Shown: positions 1 through 13,149, counted from the stretch's first letter. The stretch: 64,000 nucleotides of DNA from Tetradesmus obliquus (GCA_030272155.1 CP126194.1:1603501-1667500), one strand, 5' to 3'. Program-made: numbers and translations. Notes: a model not told the origin generated them from the letters alone.

Positions 1-248
1 CCTCCTGGCGCAAGCGCTGCTGCTGCTGCTGTCAACGCTTCTGCCACTGCTCCGTGCCTGAACGCCTGTGCGCCCGCCAGCACCTGCTTTGTGCGTGCAG
101 TGCTGCACGCACACATCCTGCAATTATGTTGCTGTGCAACACGTGCATCTGAATGCCACGCCCTGCACGCTGCCAGCTGTGGCTGCCGTTGCTGCTTGCA
201 CTGAATCCCTTTGTGTAACTCTCCCGCCAAAAGCCTGCTGCATTGTTT

Positions 249-272
249 GCTGCTGCTGCTGCTGCTGCTGCG

Positions 273-307
<35 letters not shown>
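249..307. repeat. CTG trinucleotide tract
   Basis: Interrupted (CTG)n run of about 58 bases inside the putative intron 2 of the bL17 gene. Six-frame translation gives only homopolymer Leu, Cys or Ala, so those ORFs are not genes. Confidence 0.9.
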
Positions 308-450
308 GCTGCTATGGCGTGTGCATCAGGCCACCAGATGCTCCTTCCCGTGTTCAGTTTCCCAGCTGCACCACCCGCTGCTGCTGCAGATTGTATGCTG
401 CTGCAATACGATTGTTACAGGTGCCTTGAAAAGCACTTGCTGTCACGCAC

Positions 451-955
451 CTTGGTGGTCCTGATTTGCCCATGCCTGAGTGTCTCTGTGACCAGAGAGC
501 GAATCAGCGCCTTGCGCTGGTCTGCTGGCCGGCCTAGGTGCTTGACCTTGTTGCCGTGACGCATCATGGTCCACTTCATGCCTGCGCCTGGTGCTGCCAC
601 TACCACGCCAGCCTCTGCAAAAGCAGCAGGACAGCAGCAGCAACACCACCTGTGTTACTACCTAGCAACCTTCCGCTGCCCTGGCCTATGCACATTGTCC
701 AATTGCCTCGATATTCTGCTGGTAAACGGCCGGCCGCCCGTCAAGCTGACACTGCTGGTTGCCATGCGAGCATGAGAATCGATGGCTGCGGTGGAGCGAC
801 ATGGTCCAGGACGCACCATCTGCCCTGCCGCCCACGCTAACTCCAGACATGACATTGTTGAATGTCGGCACAACTGCGGGCTGTGGTGCGACACTGCGAG
901 CTGGCCTGGTGCTCCTGAAAGCCACAGCGGAGGAGCCTGCCTTGAAAGTCAGCAT
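451..955 (-). CDS. Plastid ribosomal protein bL17 (5' part of gene, continues left of window)
   Basis: Component of the large subunit of the plastid 70S-type ribosome. Exon 1 (955-817) begins at an ATG and encodes a Ser/Ala/Arg-rich leader typical of a chloroplast transit peptide ([15 protein letters not shown]...). Its GTGCGT donor is in phase 1. Exon 2 (614-451) follows a TTTTGCAG acceptor and joins in frame. It carries the bL17 N-terminal signature [17 protein letters not shown], then [20 protein letters not shown], ending at a GTGCGT donor in phase 0. I found no third exon between 450 and 1, where a large CTG tract lies, so the remaining two thirds of the protein must be outside the window. 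The N-terminal leader makes plastid location more likely than mitochondrial; that part is inference. Confidence 0.88.
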
Positions 956-2003
956 TTTGGCAAACTGCTGACAACTTCAACCAGGCAAAACTTGAATTAT
1001 CACGCGCAGTCACAAGCTGATTGTGCTGCAGTGGCACACCACCCAAATGTGGCCCGCAGTGAGTCCGCAGTCGAACCCCATACCCTCACCATACCGTTGC
1101 CTCCGCTGCTTTATATGTAAGGCAATATCATTCACGATGTTTACCACGATGTTTATGTTAGCGAAGTGGTGGCTTGTTCGTCTTTCTGCATGTTCCTTTG
1201 CATAGCAGCATGTTGGCCTCCTAGTCAACCTGTACGGTGCTGAGCTCAGGGCGCCCGTCATTGGCCCTGGGCAGCTCGATGCTATTTTTGATCGCTTTCA
1301 GGTCAGGGAATCAACCTCCTGAGTTGCGTGCAAGCTGGTGCAACCCACTTTCGGGGTCCCCTGCTGCCATGTACATGTGCAACGCAAGTGCAAGTGCAGT
1401 TTCATAGGCTCTGGCCTGGCAATCAACAATCCTCCTGCAGCAGCAAGTCGCAGGTAATGGCGCAAGAGTTCTTACACAGACTGAGGGTGTCCCACAACAG
1501 CCAGACACAGCACAGAGCATCATGCTGGCATGATGCCAACTCTCAAATATCTCGGTGCCCGCTGCCCGCTGCAGGCTGGCCATGCTAAAAACATCTACCG
1601 TATTGCCCATGCCTCCTTCCAAGCACACTTCCCCCTGTAACACATGCTTCACTATCAGAATAATCGTGGCGTGCCAGCGAACAATGCGCCACCTGCCTGC
1701 TTTGGTGCTGCCCAGCGCACCAGGGCAGCAGGGTAGCCTGGCATCACCCTCAGCAGCTGGTGAGGGGAACCAGCTACACTGCACAACACCACCGGCTGCT
1801 GCTGCTGCTGTTTGCTTGAGGCTTGTAGCTGCTTGACTTGCTGTCTGCGGTCTTGCTGCTGTTGCTGGCAGTAGTCCTTGCATGTTACTTTCTGGCTGCT
1901 GTTGGTGTAGATCGTGACTGGGTTGGCAACAGCTGACGCTGCACAGCCCATGGCAGCTGCCCACACCTTGACAGCTCCCTCTGCAAGCATCACGGTAGCC
2001 ATT
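956..2003. other. No gene recognised (between bL17 and hydrolase)
   Basis: Upstream of bL17 and downstream of the hydrolase gene. Open frames here are short and of biased composition. I see no conserved domain; it may hold the bL17 promoter (near 956-1200) and the hydrolase 3' UTR. Confidence 0.4.
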
Positions 2004-2004
2004 T

Positions 2005-2035
<31 letters not shown>

Positions 2036-4033
2036 TGGCGCCGTCAGCAAAGCATGAGGTTGTTCTCGACAGCTCAGCCAGCATCAGCATGATTGCTCTG
2101 GGTTTTTTTACCAGGGGGGACGAATTCCTACTGGCTAGTAATTGCTCTGGTTGACCCTGCATGTCCAAATACTCTTGCATGTCACACAGGACGCTTCGCC
2201 CCACATCATGCATCAATCCGCCATGTTGCTTGATACATTGACCATTGGCAATTCCACCATTATGGCGCGCAACAGCCGATGCTGACTTACCTGCACCCAG
2301 CATCTGGATGCCTTCACTCTTTCCTCGCCCATACGGCAGCGTGTCATCAGCCGTACCGTGCATCCAAAGCAGCGGCAGCGCAGCAGGCAGCCGTCCCTTG
2401 CAGGACTCTCCTGCAAACTCCTCTCCTAAAGTGGATGCAATGATACTGACGCCCGCCAGCCGGCTAGCCAAATTCGGTTGCTTGCACAGCAGAGCTTGAG
2501 CCAGCATGCCTCCGTTGCTGTAGCCTGTCAGCAGGGCTTTTGACTGTAAAGGGATACCAGGCAGCAGCTGCTGCTGCATGTCGGTGAGCAGGCTGGCGAT
2601 AAAACCGAGGTCATCTTGCTGCTTGTCGGCACACTTGGGCACGGCAGCAAAGCATGGCCAGAAGAGGCTGTTCCACATCTGCAGTGCAAGGGCACACGGG
2701 CAGGTGGAGGCAGTGGTGAGAGTGCAGCAGCGGGTGGCCATCAACCCGCTGAGTTGAGCAGCTGGCTGCGGCAGCAAGTGCTGCAGCTCCGGCGGATTGC
2801 TGTACAGAAGGAAGGGTGTCCTAGGCTAGGGTTTGAGACGGCAACACACTGCAGCACTGTGATGCTGAGGAGAGGCGCAACTCAACACATGCCCCCGGTG
2901 CAGCTGCTAATCCACTGTGGAGGCAGCTGCCACTGGTCACTGGTCACCAGTGACTGGTGATGCTCTTCAAGGAAGGGTTTCAAAAAATCATCAGCACAAG
3001 CAAGCTGTGCGCCTGCAGTGCACAGTGTGCAGTGCACGTGGATGCAGGCTGCTGCGCTCACCTGTGCATCGTCCACTGTGCCTGTTGCTTCAGGCACTAC
3101 CAGGATGTAACTGCTGTCCTTCACCAGGCCTCCACCATCAGCGCTGCTGCTGCTGCTGCTGCCGCTGCTGCTGCTGCTGCCGCCGCCGCCGCTGCTGTTG
3201 CTGCTGCTGCCGCTGCTGCTGCTGCCCAGCAAAGGACTGCCCGTCAGCACTGCCAGCTCATTTGCCTGTGCACTGCCGGCCAATGGGATGGGCCATGTGC
3301 TGCGCAGCTGCTGCCATTGCGGGTTGTCTGACACAAACCACTTGCCAGTGTGCACCCCGTGCAGGTACAGCCAGGGCGTGTAGCTGCAGCACACGCAGCA
3401 CAGCAGCTGCCAGCAACTCAGGGTGATGATTAGATGCGCCCGATGCTTTGCTGCAGGGTTTGTTGTAGCCAGTGCAGGCTGAGGGCCGCAAGGCACAACA
3501 GCTATGCATGGTGAAAGCCCATCGCTTAAATCACATGCTGATTCACTGTGCATCACAGTGAATAGCAGTACTGCTTTGTACAGCTGGTGCTAGCTGCAGG
3601 CTGGTTCCTGCATGCTCTGACACATGCAAATAACTGTAATGCAGCCTGATGAACAAATTCATCAAGACAGAGATGTGCTTTACCCTACCTTTTCCTTGTA
3701 GCCTGCATCCCCTGGGGAAAGTAGATGCTGACGATGCGTTGCTGCCCTGCAAGCCAGCAATCACGCCTCAGCAGCTGGCATTGCCGCACGCCTCACTGTG
3801 CAGTGATACTTGACGTTCATTGATTAAGCTCATAAAACACGAACATCACCTTTGAAGGTTGTGAATTTGCGACATGTCGGATGTATGGTAGTGGGTGTGG
3901 CTAGCCATGTGCCCCCAACTGCCCTGCAAAAGCAAGCTGCATCACCGGCCTTGCACTGCGGGGTGGAGCGAGAAACTGGCAAGCCAAACAGGTTCAATAA
4001 CAGCAAAGAAGCAACCAAGGCAGTGAGTGGCAT
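2004..4033 (-). CDS. Secreted alpha/beta hydrolase, PHB-depolymerase/feruloyl-esterase (LpqC) family
   Basis: Predicted serine hydrolase acting on ester substrates outside the cell or in the secretory pathway. Exons: 4033-3850 (phase 1), 3746-3689 (phase 2), 3383-3062 (phase 0), then 2678 to 2004. Exon 1 encodes a hydrophobic signal segment (MPLTALVASLLLLNLFGLPV) and a Cys-rich stretch. The next exons give RIVSIYFPQGMQ, then YTPWLYLHGVHTG (oxyanion-hole HG), VVPEATG, and MWNSLFW. The nucleophile elbow is GYSNGGM, and LWMHGTADDTLPYG carries the likely catalytic Asp. GGLMHD may carry the His. A perfect GTAAGT donor at 2290 lies within the last open stretch. Read through, the protein instead ends in nine Cys from a TGC run just before TGA, so the C-terminus is uncertain. 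An upstream in-frame Met could extend exon 1. Substrate is not predictable. Confidence 0.78.
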
Positions 4034-6295
4034 GATCACGAGTGACTGTCGTCGCCAACAACCGGTGGATTCACTATTCATCGCATAACGGGCAGAGTTT
4101 TCTACTTGGCATGCAAACGCAGAGCTCACCGCTTGTTTTAAGAACATACCATGGGATGTGCAATGGTGGACGTCAGACCATACACAGGGATCAGGGCAGT
4201 TCAACTGCCGCAATGCGTACGAAGTAACATAGGTGGCCCCCGGTCCTGTACTGCCTGGTAGATTGCTCCAGCGCATACCAAATGTTAACAACCTGCGTCC
4301 TACTACGTGTTACCAATTGCATAAACACAAGGAAGCCGGCTCAGCCGGCAGCGGCTGCAATAGCACAGGCAGGACATATACCAGATTGCCCTGCGTCATC
4401 ATGCAGTGATGGAGCATCCATTGTATACCCACATCTTGCAGCTGCTGCAACACACAACGTCTGCCAACTCTGTATAAGCCGGCTGCAGGCTACTCCCATA
4501 GGTCATGTGAATGCCTGTGCGCCCACTCTGCACATGCGAAGTGCAACCCATGTGAAGCAGGAAGCATTCGTCATCGCAAATGCACCGCCTCTGATATCAA
4601 AGCCTGGCAGCACCTTACACCTACAGTACCATTCAAGAACAGTTTAGACCCTGAAGCATGCACATATGCCGCAACAGCGGGCTGCCAGAAACAGCCGGAC
4701 ATCTCACCAGGGCGAGAGTGTCAACATAATTGTACGTCCTTGCCAACCAGGCCCTGATATTCTTTCTGAATGCCGCAGCGGCTGCTAGAGGTGCACACCA
4801 ACTTGGTTGTTGAACAACCTGCCAGACAACACACAGTGTCGGCATTGCCGGCGACCAGACTTATCATAGTGCAGTTGACAAGCTATACTCAGCAGCCCTT
4901 CCTCGTGCCTGCCTTGGCAACCTACTATGTGCAAAGCACCACATGCACCACGGACTAATCGGCCTTGCAATGTGAAAACCTCCGGTAGCATCTGCCGCAC
5001 AAAAGTCAGCGACACAAAATCGCACAGCTCTGCCTCAATACCTCAGCAGCAGCAGCTGCGGCACAGCCCAAAACCTAGCCCACAGACAGGCGCGCAACTG
5101 CCATGAAGGTGCAGCAGGGGGTGCCAAAATAGACGACAGCAACAGGACGCGCAGCACCGAGCAGCAAGCCGCTGGAAAAGCAGCACAGCTACCAAATGCG
5201 CAGATGATCATACACACACTGTACAAACGCGCCGATGCAGAACATGACCCGCACATAGTGCAGCAGCAGCGGCATCAGGGCAGCTAGTATACACATAAGT
5301 TGGATTGGCTGCTTGGCCAAGTGACAGCCTGACACCCACAAATGCCAGATAGTTATGAAGAGCACAAACACAGCAGGCAGACACGCAGCACTGGGCATCT
5401 CTGTCCGGGAAAAAACTGTCCTGGTAGATGCAGACGCAGAGGCCCAGCAGCATTAGCCAACACTGCTGCGGGCTTCAGCAGTACACGCAGCTTGTGTAAC
5501 GGCACCTGACCTAGCCCAGCAGACGCTGCTGTGCTGCCCAAAAGGAGCTAACTCACAGACAGCGGCACACTGCAGCAGACACACGCACACACCCACAGCA
5601 CATGGCACCCGGGACAACTGCAACAAGTCAACTCCAGCCTGGCAGTACACGATCGACCACACAACAATGCAGGCATGCGGGATAGAATACAAAGCAATCG
5701 CTGACGTTTAGTACACACACCATGTGGTGAGCAACCCCTGGCCAGTCAGCTGTGCCCTGCCAAGAAGCACAGCAGACGTAGGCGCATCATAGTACACACA
5801 CACACACACACGCAGAAGCAGCTGCAGTACAATGCTGCAGACCAACAAAACGCTGATCTCAGCAGCTTGCCGGCTGCAACAGCACACTCTGCCAATCACC
5901 GAAGCTACACATGACCATGCATGCACAAACACACGCCTACAAATTGTACCAGTCTGCGGTCAACGGTCAACACCAAAAGGGTGCACAATACCCACTATCA
6001 TTGCCCCCAACATGCATGCAATCCAGTGCAGCTGCCCAGCAAGGCTGAAGCGCGCTGCTGAGCCTGCTTAGTGTACAAGCAACAAGAGTGCCACAAGCCT
6101 CGGTGCCGATCCAGCGCCGCCAACCCACCACACAGCAAAGCAGCTCACCACGCACTGCTGGCTGCTGCTACAACTACTGTGATTCGCCCGCACACCCACA
6201 CAACAGCCAACCCAGGCCAGCCAGGCCCAGGCACGGCTCTCAGCAGCATGTACAACACTGCAAAGCTGCTGCAGCTGCAGCACGCTGCACCGCAC
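4034..6295. other. Intergenic, no gene recognised
   Basis: About 2.3 kb between the 5' end of the hydrolase gene and the 3' end of the BFN gene. It is CA-rich (for example a CA run near 5,785-5,812) and its open frames lack family signatures or coherent splice sites. I see nothing coding here. Confidence 0.5.
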
Positions 6296-9200
6296 TAGTC
6301 GCGCTTGGTGCTCTCGTTTTGCTGCTGCACCTCCTCCCCATGCGGCGCCTGCGCTGCACCGCCCCCATTGCCACTCCCATTCCCATTCATCCCGCCATCT
6401 TGGCTGCTGCTGCTGCTGCTGTCCTGGCGCCGCAGCAGCTCGTCGAGCGCTGCCCGGGCAGCGTGCTGTGCGGACAGCCGCGCCTCGTATTCACGGCCCA
6501 CTGCTGACTCGTGCGCCTCGATGAGCCGGCTGAGGTCTGCCATGAGCTTGTCTGCCTGGTCAAAGTAGCCGATGCTCCTGCAAAAGCAAGGACGACAGAA
6601 GCATGACGGCAACAGCCAGTACTCCTGCAAAAGGGAAACACAGAAACAAAGGAAGGGGTCCAAACAGCCGCAGTCCTGGTGCATGTTGATGCCCGCGCCA
6701 CCGCTTGCATTGTTCCCGGACACCAACAATGCGGCGTCTCCGACGCTCGCATTATCCGAATCTGGCAAACCCCCGACCACACACACCCAGCACTGCTAGC
6801 TAGCCGGCGCACCTATGCATGTTGATGTCCTCAGCCAGCCGCATCCAGGGGTGACCAATTCCGCATGTCTACCCATGTCACAATGCCACAAGCGCCCACG
6901 TCACGCCTACACCCCACACCCTTCCAAACACATACCTGTGCATGTTGATGTCCTCGGCCAGCCGCATCCAAGGGTGGTCGCGCAGCCGCGCCGCTGCCGC
7001 GTAGTCCTCCTCGCGCACCGCCACCTCCATCTCGCGCATCAGCAGCCGGATGGCAGGCAGCGACTCGGGCGAGGGCTGGCTGGAGGAGCCCTGCTGGGCA
7101 GAGCCGCTGCAACAGCATCATCATCATCATCAGCAGCAGCAACAGCAGCAGCCACAGCAGGAGCGCGGCAGGCAGGGTCAGAAGATATGCAAAATCCACA
7201 CAGCAGCCGGATGGCAGCAGCGACTCCGGCGAGGGCTGGCTAGAGGAGCCCTGCTGGGCAGAGCCGGTGCAGCATCAGCAGCAGCAGCAACAGCACCAGC
7301 CGCAGAAGCAGCGCACATGCAGCCGGCAAACCATCAGTCACATTAGGTGTGCATGATGAGAACAAAACGGCGTCAGCACGCAACCAGGTGCGTCTGCAAT
7401 ACAGCAAAACAGGCGTAATCAGCAGTGACTGCGGCTACTAGGGGTGTGGTGCAACAAATCAGCCCATCATCAGCCGGTCGTGCAGCGCGATGGGTGGCTG
7501 CCGTCCTGCTGCTTTGCACCACGCCAGGAAGGGGCTCAGCAGCAGCCCCTGATGGTATCAGGCAATCAAACTTGCCTTTACTGCCGCCCTGCAGTGTGCG
7601 CCAGTCATGACTTGTGTGCCATTGACTTCTATGCAAGCAGTGCTAGAAAAGCTGACGAACGCAAGAAGTGCCAGTCGAGCCACCGACCTCAGAGCATGTG
7701 AACGTAGGCCCAAAGTTCAGCTGCCTTCAGCCCACAAGTGTCGTACCAGGCTATGACCACGGGTCATGGCCTGGTACAACACTCAAGAGAAGAATAGCAG
7801 CTCAACCGTTGAGCCTAAGCACAGCAAGCTCCAAAGGCTGTGGCTCCACCACCACGTCTTGTGCTGCTACAATGCTGCTATTAAGGTCCTTGCCACAGCA
7901 GAAACTAGCCTACGTACAGCATGCGTGCGCTGCCGCACCTGCCGCGCCCGCTGCTGTTATTCTGCTGTTGACACAGCCAGACCTCCGCTGCACTCAAAAC
8001 TGCCACGCACCTGCCGCGCCGCTCCTCCACCACAATTTCCGCTGCAACAAAGCTGCTGGCGACACAGCAAAAACTAGCCCATGTACAACATGTGTGTGCT
8101 GCCGCACCTGCCGCGCCGCTCCAGGCCCGCGCGCCGCTGGCTCTCGCGCTGGCCCTCGATGTAGTTGACTGTGGCCCAGGTGCTGCTGTGGCGCAGGCTG
8201 GTGGAGCACGCCTCCCACACGCTCTTCTTCACGTAGATGGGCGCCTTGGCCTGCAGCACAATGCATGCAGCAAGAGCAATGAGTCAGACATGAGTGCATG
8301 ATGCATATAATTTGCTGCACAAAGATGAGTGGGATTGGGCGATGCAGCCACTCCTTCTGGCTTGCACTACTTCTTGCAGCATGCAGCTGCTGGGAACCTG
8401 CCTAAATGCCAGGATCCTGCAAGCTGTACCACATCAGCTGCGTCTGAACAAGCCATTGCTGTAATTTGTAACAGGCTGTGCGCAACCTCAAACCTCCAGC
8501 TGCAGCTGCTGCAGCTGCAGCTGTGATGCCGCTGCAGCTGCTGCCAACATGGCTGCTCCTGCCGCCGCAACTGCAGCAGCAGCTTCTCCTACCAGCTGTG
8601 TGCATTGTACCCTTGCTTCATACTGCTGCTGCGTCCTGCTGCTGTTTTTGTGGCTGTTTTTTGCAGCTGATGTGCTGCTATTCACCTTGAGAGCCAGGAA
8701 CGTGGCATCTGATGGCCGCACATCACAGTCCCACAGCACCTGCTGTGTTTCTGGGTCTCCGAAGAACAGCCGACCATAGTACACGTCGTTCACGCACGAC
8801 ACCACAGCCACGCGCAGCAGCGTCCAATCACGCTTGCTGATGCTGCGGCCGCGCTGCCACATCTGCACGGCAGGAAGCACAGCAGGACGCAGTACGCCAA
8901 CAAACGCAGCAGGCACATGACATCAGATAAATATGCCTGATGGGCACTCAGCCCCCTGCAAGGTCCAAGTAGGGCTGGTGGTGACAACAGCTGCTGTGCG
9001 TTTTTGAGTGAGTGTGCATATGTGTGTTTATGTTTCAGCAGCTGTTGCGCCTGCGCTATTGCATGCATGTGCATGGGTGGATGCCATGTGCCCTTGCAGG
9101 AAACGGCACCGCCCAGTCCATGCGGCTGCATGGCATGCCACCGCACCTCTGATAAAGACATTTACAGCAATGTCAGCTGCACAACATAACACCTCAGCTG

Positions 9201-10392
9201 CATGCAACAGGCTGTTGCAGAGATATCGCTTGGCTTTCCTTTCAGCAACACCTGTCTATGGAGCCATTCTGTACAGCTCTGCTTGTGAACCACCGCACTC
9301 ACCTCCCACAGGATGTCCAGAGCCATCGGCCGCGTGTTGTCTGACGGGCAGAGGTGCGTGTAGATGGAGATGCATGCGTCCCCGCTGATAAATATTTCCA
9401 TGACCCGCGTGTCATCGTTGACTGGCTCTGGCTGACCGGCCACTTGGAACAGCAGCACACCTGTGCACGCATGCAGGACAGTATAACTACTTTCAGCTGC
9501 AGCAGCTGTAGGTGCATCTGGTGCTCTGCCCTATGCTGGCAGAACAAAAACTCTGCATGAAAACGGAAAGCTTCACAAAGCTGGATGCGAAAGCAGGGTA
9601 TGCTGCCCTGCAACCCTGCTTGATCGCTCGGCTGCAGTGTCATTGCTGCTGGCGGTTGCTGCCACAAGCGCAGCTTGAAGCGCACGTATGCTGAGGGGCG
9701 GCGCCGCTTGCCCGCCACAAAGCGTGCCTCTACTGCCCAAACTCAGCGTAAATTAAGCAGAGAATACGTTTACCCAGTGCAAGACATGCTCATGTTCGCC
9801 CACAGGCGCACGCCAGCTGCTGCCAAGGCGCACCTCTCCACTGCGAGTTGGCAGAGTCTATCGCCACAGGGCCATACGGCTCCTTGACAAACTCAATCCT
9901 GCAGCAACACCAGATTGTTTAGCCAGCAGCAGCACCATCTAAGCAAAGGCAGCAACAGAGCAGCACCTGTAGGACAACACGCAGGAACTACAGCACAGCA
10001 GCACACCCACGCACCCACACAGGTTCCCACACAGGGCCAACGCCGGTTCATAGCAAACTTACTTGTAGTATTCCTCCTCTTTGAAAGGAAAGGGTTCATC
10101 AGGCCCTGCACAAACCAGGCCGTGTCACGAAGTGCAGTGCGGGACTCTGCTGCTCGTTGGGTTGATCTAGAAGCCCAAGCTCACCAGCTCGCGCCACAAC
10201 ACTGCTCCGGAACCTGACTGAAGGCGTCCAAGCACCTTGCTGCACGCGCTGGAAGGATGCCTTCCTCCTGCTGATGCTCTGGCATGGCCCTGGTCGCGAC
10301 ACAACAGCACTCCTGCACAGCCTAGGCACGGTGCGTGCTGACAGGTGTCCTATTGTCGACCCCAGACGCTGTCTAGTGGCCAAGCTCTCCAT
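6296..10392 (-). CDS. Bifunctional nuclease-type protein (BFN/DUF151 domain) with C-terminal UVR motif
   Basis: Plant relatives (BBD proteins) are described as DNase/RNase-type factors. Exons by splice sites and phase: 10392-10185 (Arg/Ser-rich leader ending VVARAG, probable plastid or mitochondrial transit peptide), 10105-10063, 9898-9834, one starting 9732 (3' border not resolved), 9460-9303, 8862-8686, 8250-8108, 7106-6936, and 6577-6296. Conserved blocks are PFPFKEEEYYK; ISIYTHLCPSDNTRPMALDI; VNDVYYGRLFF; and the BFN hallmark DVRPSDATFLALKVKAPIYV. A UVR-like helix pair MREMEVAVREEDYAAAARLR follows, then a charged Ser/Gly/Asn-rich tail. This domain order (BFN then UVR) matches plant BBD proteins. 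Introns contain degenerate copies of flanking exon sequence, listed separately. It is divergent from LPA3. Confidence 0.82.
6811..6853 (-). repeat. Degenerate copy of the 3' end of the UVR exon
   Basis: Repeats the end of the 7106-6936 exon (RLAEDINMH plus the splice donor) inside the following intron. A shorter echo (INMHQ) lies at about 6,680-6,700. The authentic exon end at 6936 preserves phase with the last exon; the copies are read as pseudo-exons. Confidence 0.7.
7198..7268 (-). repeat. Degenerate copy of the 5' part of the UVR exon
   Basis: Near copy of the segment around 7,042-7,108, which encodes GSAQQGSSSQPSPESLPAIR in the real exon, lying in the upstream intron. The copy carries an adjacent CAG-rich acceptor-like tract but is not needed for a continuous reading frame. 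Confidence 0.72.
7893..8025 (-). repeat. Copies of the exon end and donor from the 8250-8108 exon
   Basis: The exon-end/donor motif seen at 8,099-8,119 (plus strand GCCGCACCTGCCGCGCCGCT) recurs near 7,930 and 8,006, and one copy also shares the downstream intron sequence (ACTAGCC...GTACA...ATG). These are tandem duplications of an exon-intron junction. Confidence 0.65.
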
Positions 10393-10809
10393 TTGCCCGA
10401 GCTGTACTTTGCTCGGACACTAGTCACGGATGTCCTGGCTATCTGCGGTAAATTCAGATAGATCAAACAGCCAGAAACTTTATAGCGCAAATGAGTTTTG
10501 AATTCGCTCCTCAGAGATGTCCTGTAGTGCACATGAGAGAGCAGAAAGCAGCTCGGACAGGTGTAGCTGCTTCTATTTGCTCAAAGACGTACAGTGTCGC
10601 TGAGCCATAGCTATGCACAAGCCAGAAGACAATCGTGTGCTTCAGCCTGCAACCTACTGTGACCTGGTGTTTCTGACACTTCACACGAAAGCACCACGAT
10701 CCTGCCTCATTGGCGTTCCTCAGAGCACTAAAACTACATGCAAAGGTATCTCGTATCGTGCTGTTGACTGTTTAACCATAGCTGCGCAGTGTTGCATCTC
10801 AAACACACA
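10393..10809. promoter_or_regulatory. Shared intergenic region of divergent BFN and LPA3 genes
   Basis: A 417-bp gap lies between the start codons of two divergent genes, both with organelle-type leaders. A bidirectional promoter is inferred from the geometry. I do not identify a specific element with confidence. Confidence 0.4.
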
Positions 10810-13101
10810 ATGCAGTCGTCCACTCAGCGAGCTGGGGCAGCAAAACATGCCTTTAAATCCGGCAGCATGCCAGCCTGGGTGCGGTCGCGGCCATGCTCGC
10901 GTGGCACCCAGCAGCAGCGAACTGTGAGGTGTCAGGCAGCAGAGCCAGCTCCAGCAGCCAAAGCAGTAGGCCGCGACCGCTACAGGCCTTCCTCTTACTC
11001 GGAGCTCGTAGCGGATGCTTCAAAGTCGGTGATGGCAGCAATCAACGATGGCGTTGACCTCATGGAAGTGGAGTTCCCTGCTGTGCCAACCAACATTGAT
11101 GGTACGCACACCGCGCATGAGGCTACAGCAACCTCATTGGCGCCAGCAGGACCTTCTTGCTGATGTATTGTCTTTTCCTGCAGCCTACAAGGGCAGCTCA
11201 GACCTGTTCATTGACTCCAACATCCAATATGCGCTGCTGGCGGCAAAGCAGGTAGGCGTCACACTGCTGGCTGGTGTTCCTGCAAGCTGGTGGCCTGCGC
11301 ACCAAGCACACTCGATACCAGCCACAGTGCCAAACGACAAGCTGGGTATATAACCACAACCATAATTGTATGCCACTTGCTTGTGGTGTTGCTTGACATA
11401 TGCACTAGGTCAGAGAGCATACTCAGTCGTCCAGGCTGTGTAGTAGGCTTGCAGGCACAGCTGTACCTGGCAGTTTCAGCGTGACAATTGCTTCACTGTG
11501 CTAGGCATATCCGCTGCCACGCTAGCTGCACTCAATAGATGTGCATCCTCAGTGCTGTTTGTGTACCTGACCAATGGTGGCATTGCTGCTGTTTTCCTCT
11601 GCCTCTGCAGATAGCAGCTACTGGCAAGAAGGTCCACCTGGTGGCACCTGACTTTGGAGAGTATGCACGCTCATACAAAATGTGAGCAAATAGAGCAGCA
11701 GAGCTTATACCTCAGTGGTATGGTTGGGCATGGTGTATCAGGCGGCTGCAGCAGCTGTGTGCAGCCGCTGTAGCTACAGCTGTGCAGCGGTTGTGCCGTC
11801 CTGCAGCTGCTTGCAGGACAGTCCATGCTGGCGTGTGCTGCCCACAACAAGTGCAGCAGCAGCTGCATGCTATGCCACATGGGTTGTGCTATGCCACATG
11901 GGTTATAATTGTGGCATGCACTGGCACCTGACAGCTCTGCACGCCTATGTTTCTGGGTGCAAGGCAGGGCCAACTGGGCAGCAGCACTCCACAGACACTT
12001 ACATGATGTTAACATGGCCTGGTGTTGGCAAATTACCACATCACATATATACGCGCTGCTGCTGCTGCTGCCGTCACCATCACCGCCACCGACACTGACC
12101 TGATTTCAACATGGCATGGTGTCAGCAAATCACTACATGACTTGTGTATGTCCTGCTGCTGCTGCTGCTGCTGCCAGGTTCAAGCCGTCCCTGGACCTGA
12201 TGCAGGGCGTGAGCATGGGCCACCTCAAGGAGGCCAAGGCAGCAGACTTTGTGAGCGGCATCCAGTCGCTGTTTGCGGGCAGCGCGCCAGAGTCAGCAGC
12301 CGCAGGTGCGTGCGGGCAAATATGGCAGATATGGTAAGTATGGCAGTGCACGTGTGTATGCTTAGCTTGCAGCTAGGCTGAGATGCGCCTAAACAACAAG
12401 GAGTACATCATCAAAGCAACAGTTGCTGTTCGCGGGCAGGGCACCAGAGTCAGCAGCCGCAGGTGTGTGCGGGCAAATTTGGCAGTTGCGCGTCTGCATG
12501 CTCAGCTCGCAGCTAGGTTGAAATGCACGTCAGTAAGGAGCACATCATCGAGGCAACCAGTTGCCGTTTCAGGGCAGCACGTCAGAGTAGCAGCCGCAGG
12601 TGCGGCAGGGAGAGCTGCATACTATCAGGCTGCATAGTGCTATCGCATACCATCGTGAGCGGCATCCAGTCGCTGTCTGCAGGCAGTGCGCCAGAGGCAG
12701 CAGCCGCAGTTGCAGGAGGCAGCAGCTGCAGCTGGTGCATCTGCTGATGCAGGGTAGTGCGTGGCGCTGCTCAGTGCAGCTTGAGCTCGCCCTACTGGAG
12801 CTGTAACTCTTCTTCTTCTGCTGCTGCTGCTGCAGGCGCTGCTGCTGACGTGTACATTGTGACCAACATTACAGGCGTGGAGCTGCCAGCACTGGAGGAG
12901 TACACACAGCAGGTGCGGCGGCTGCAGACTCAGCGCAGCAGCAGCAGCAGAGCTGTGGCTGGGAGTCGTGTGCCATGTTCAGCCTGCAGCTGCGGTCTAG
13001 TGTGCCGGATCGGTGTGCGCGCTGATGATGTATCCTGCTCTGTCTATCTGCTTCGGCAAGGTCAGTCAGCGGTACACCTGTCAGCTATCACAACTCTCTG
13101 G

Positions 13102-13149
<48 letters not shown>

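Noticed and set aside
249-307. Poly-Cys, poly-Leu and poly-Ala ORFs over CTG tracts (also 3,140, 18,250, 22,030-22,970, 63,490)
   Set aside because: Homopolymer translations of microsatellites in all frames; coding only where embedded in a family-supported frame.
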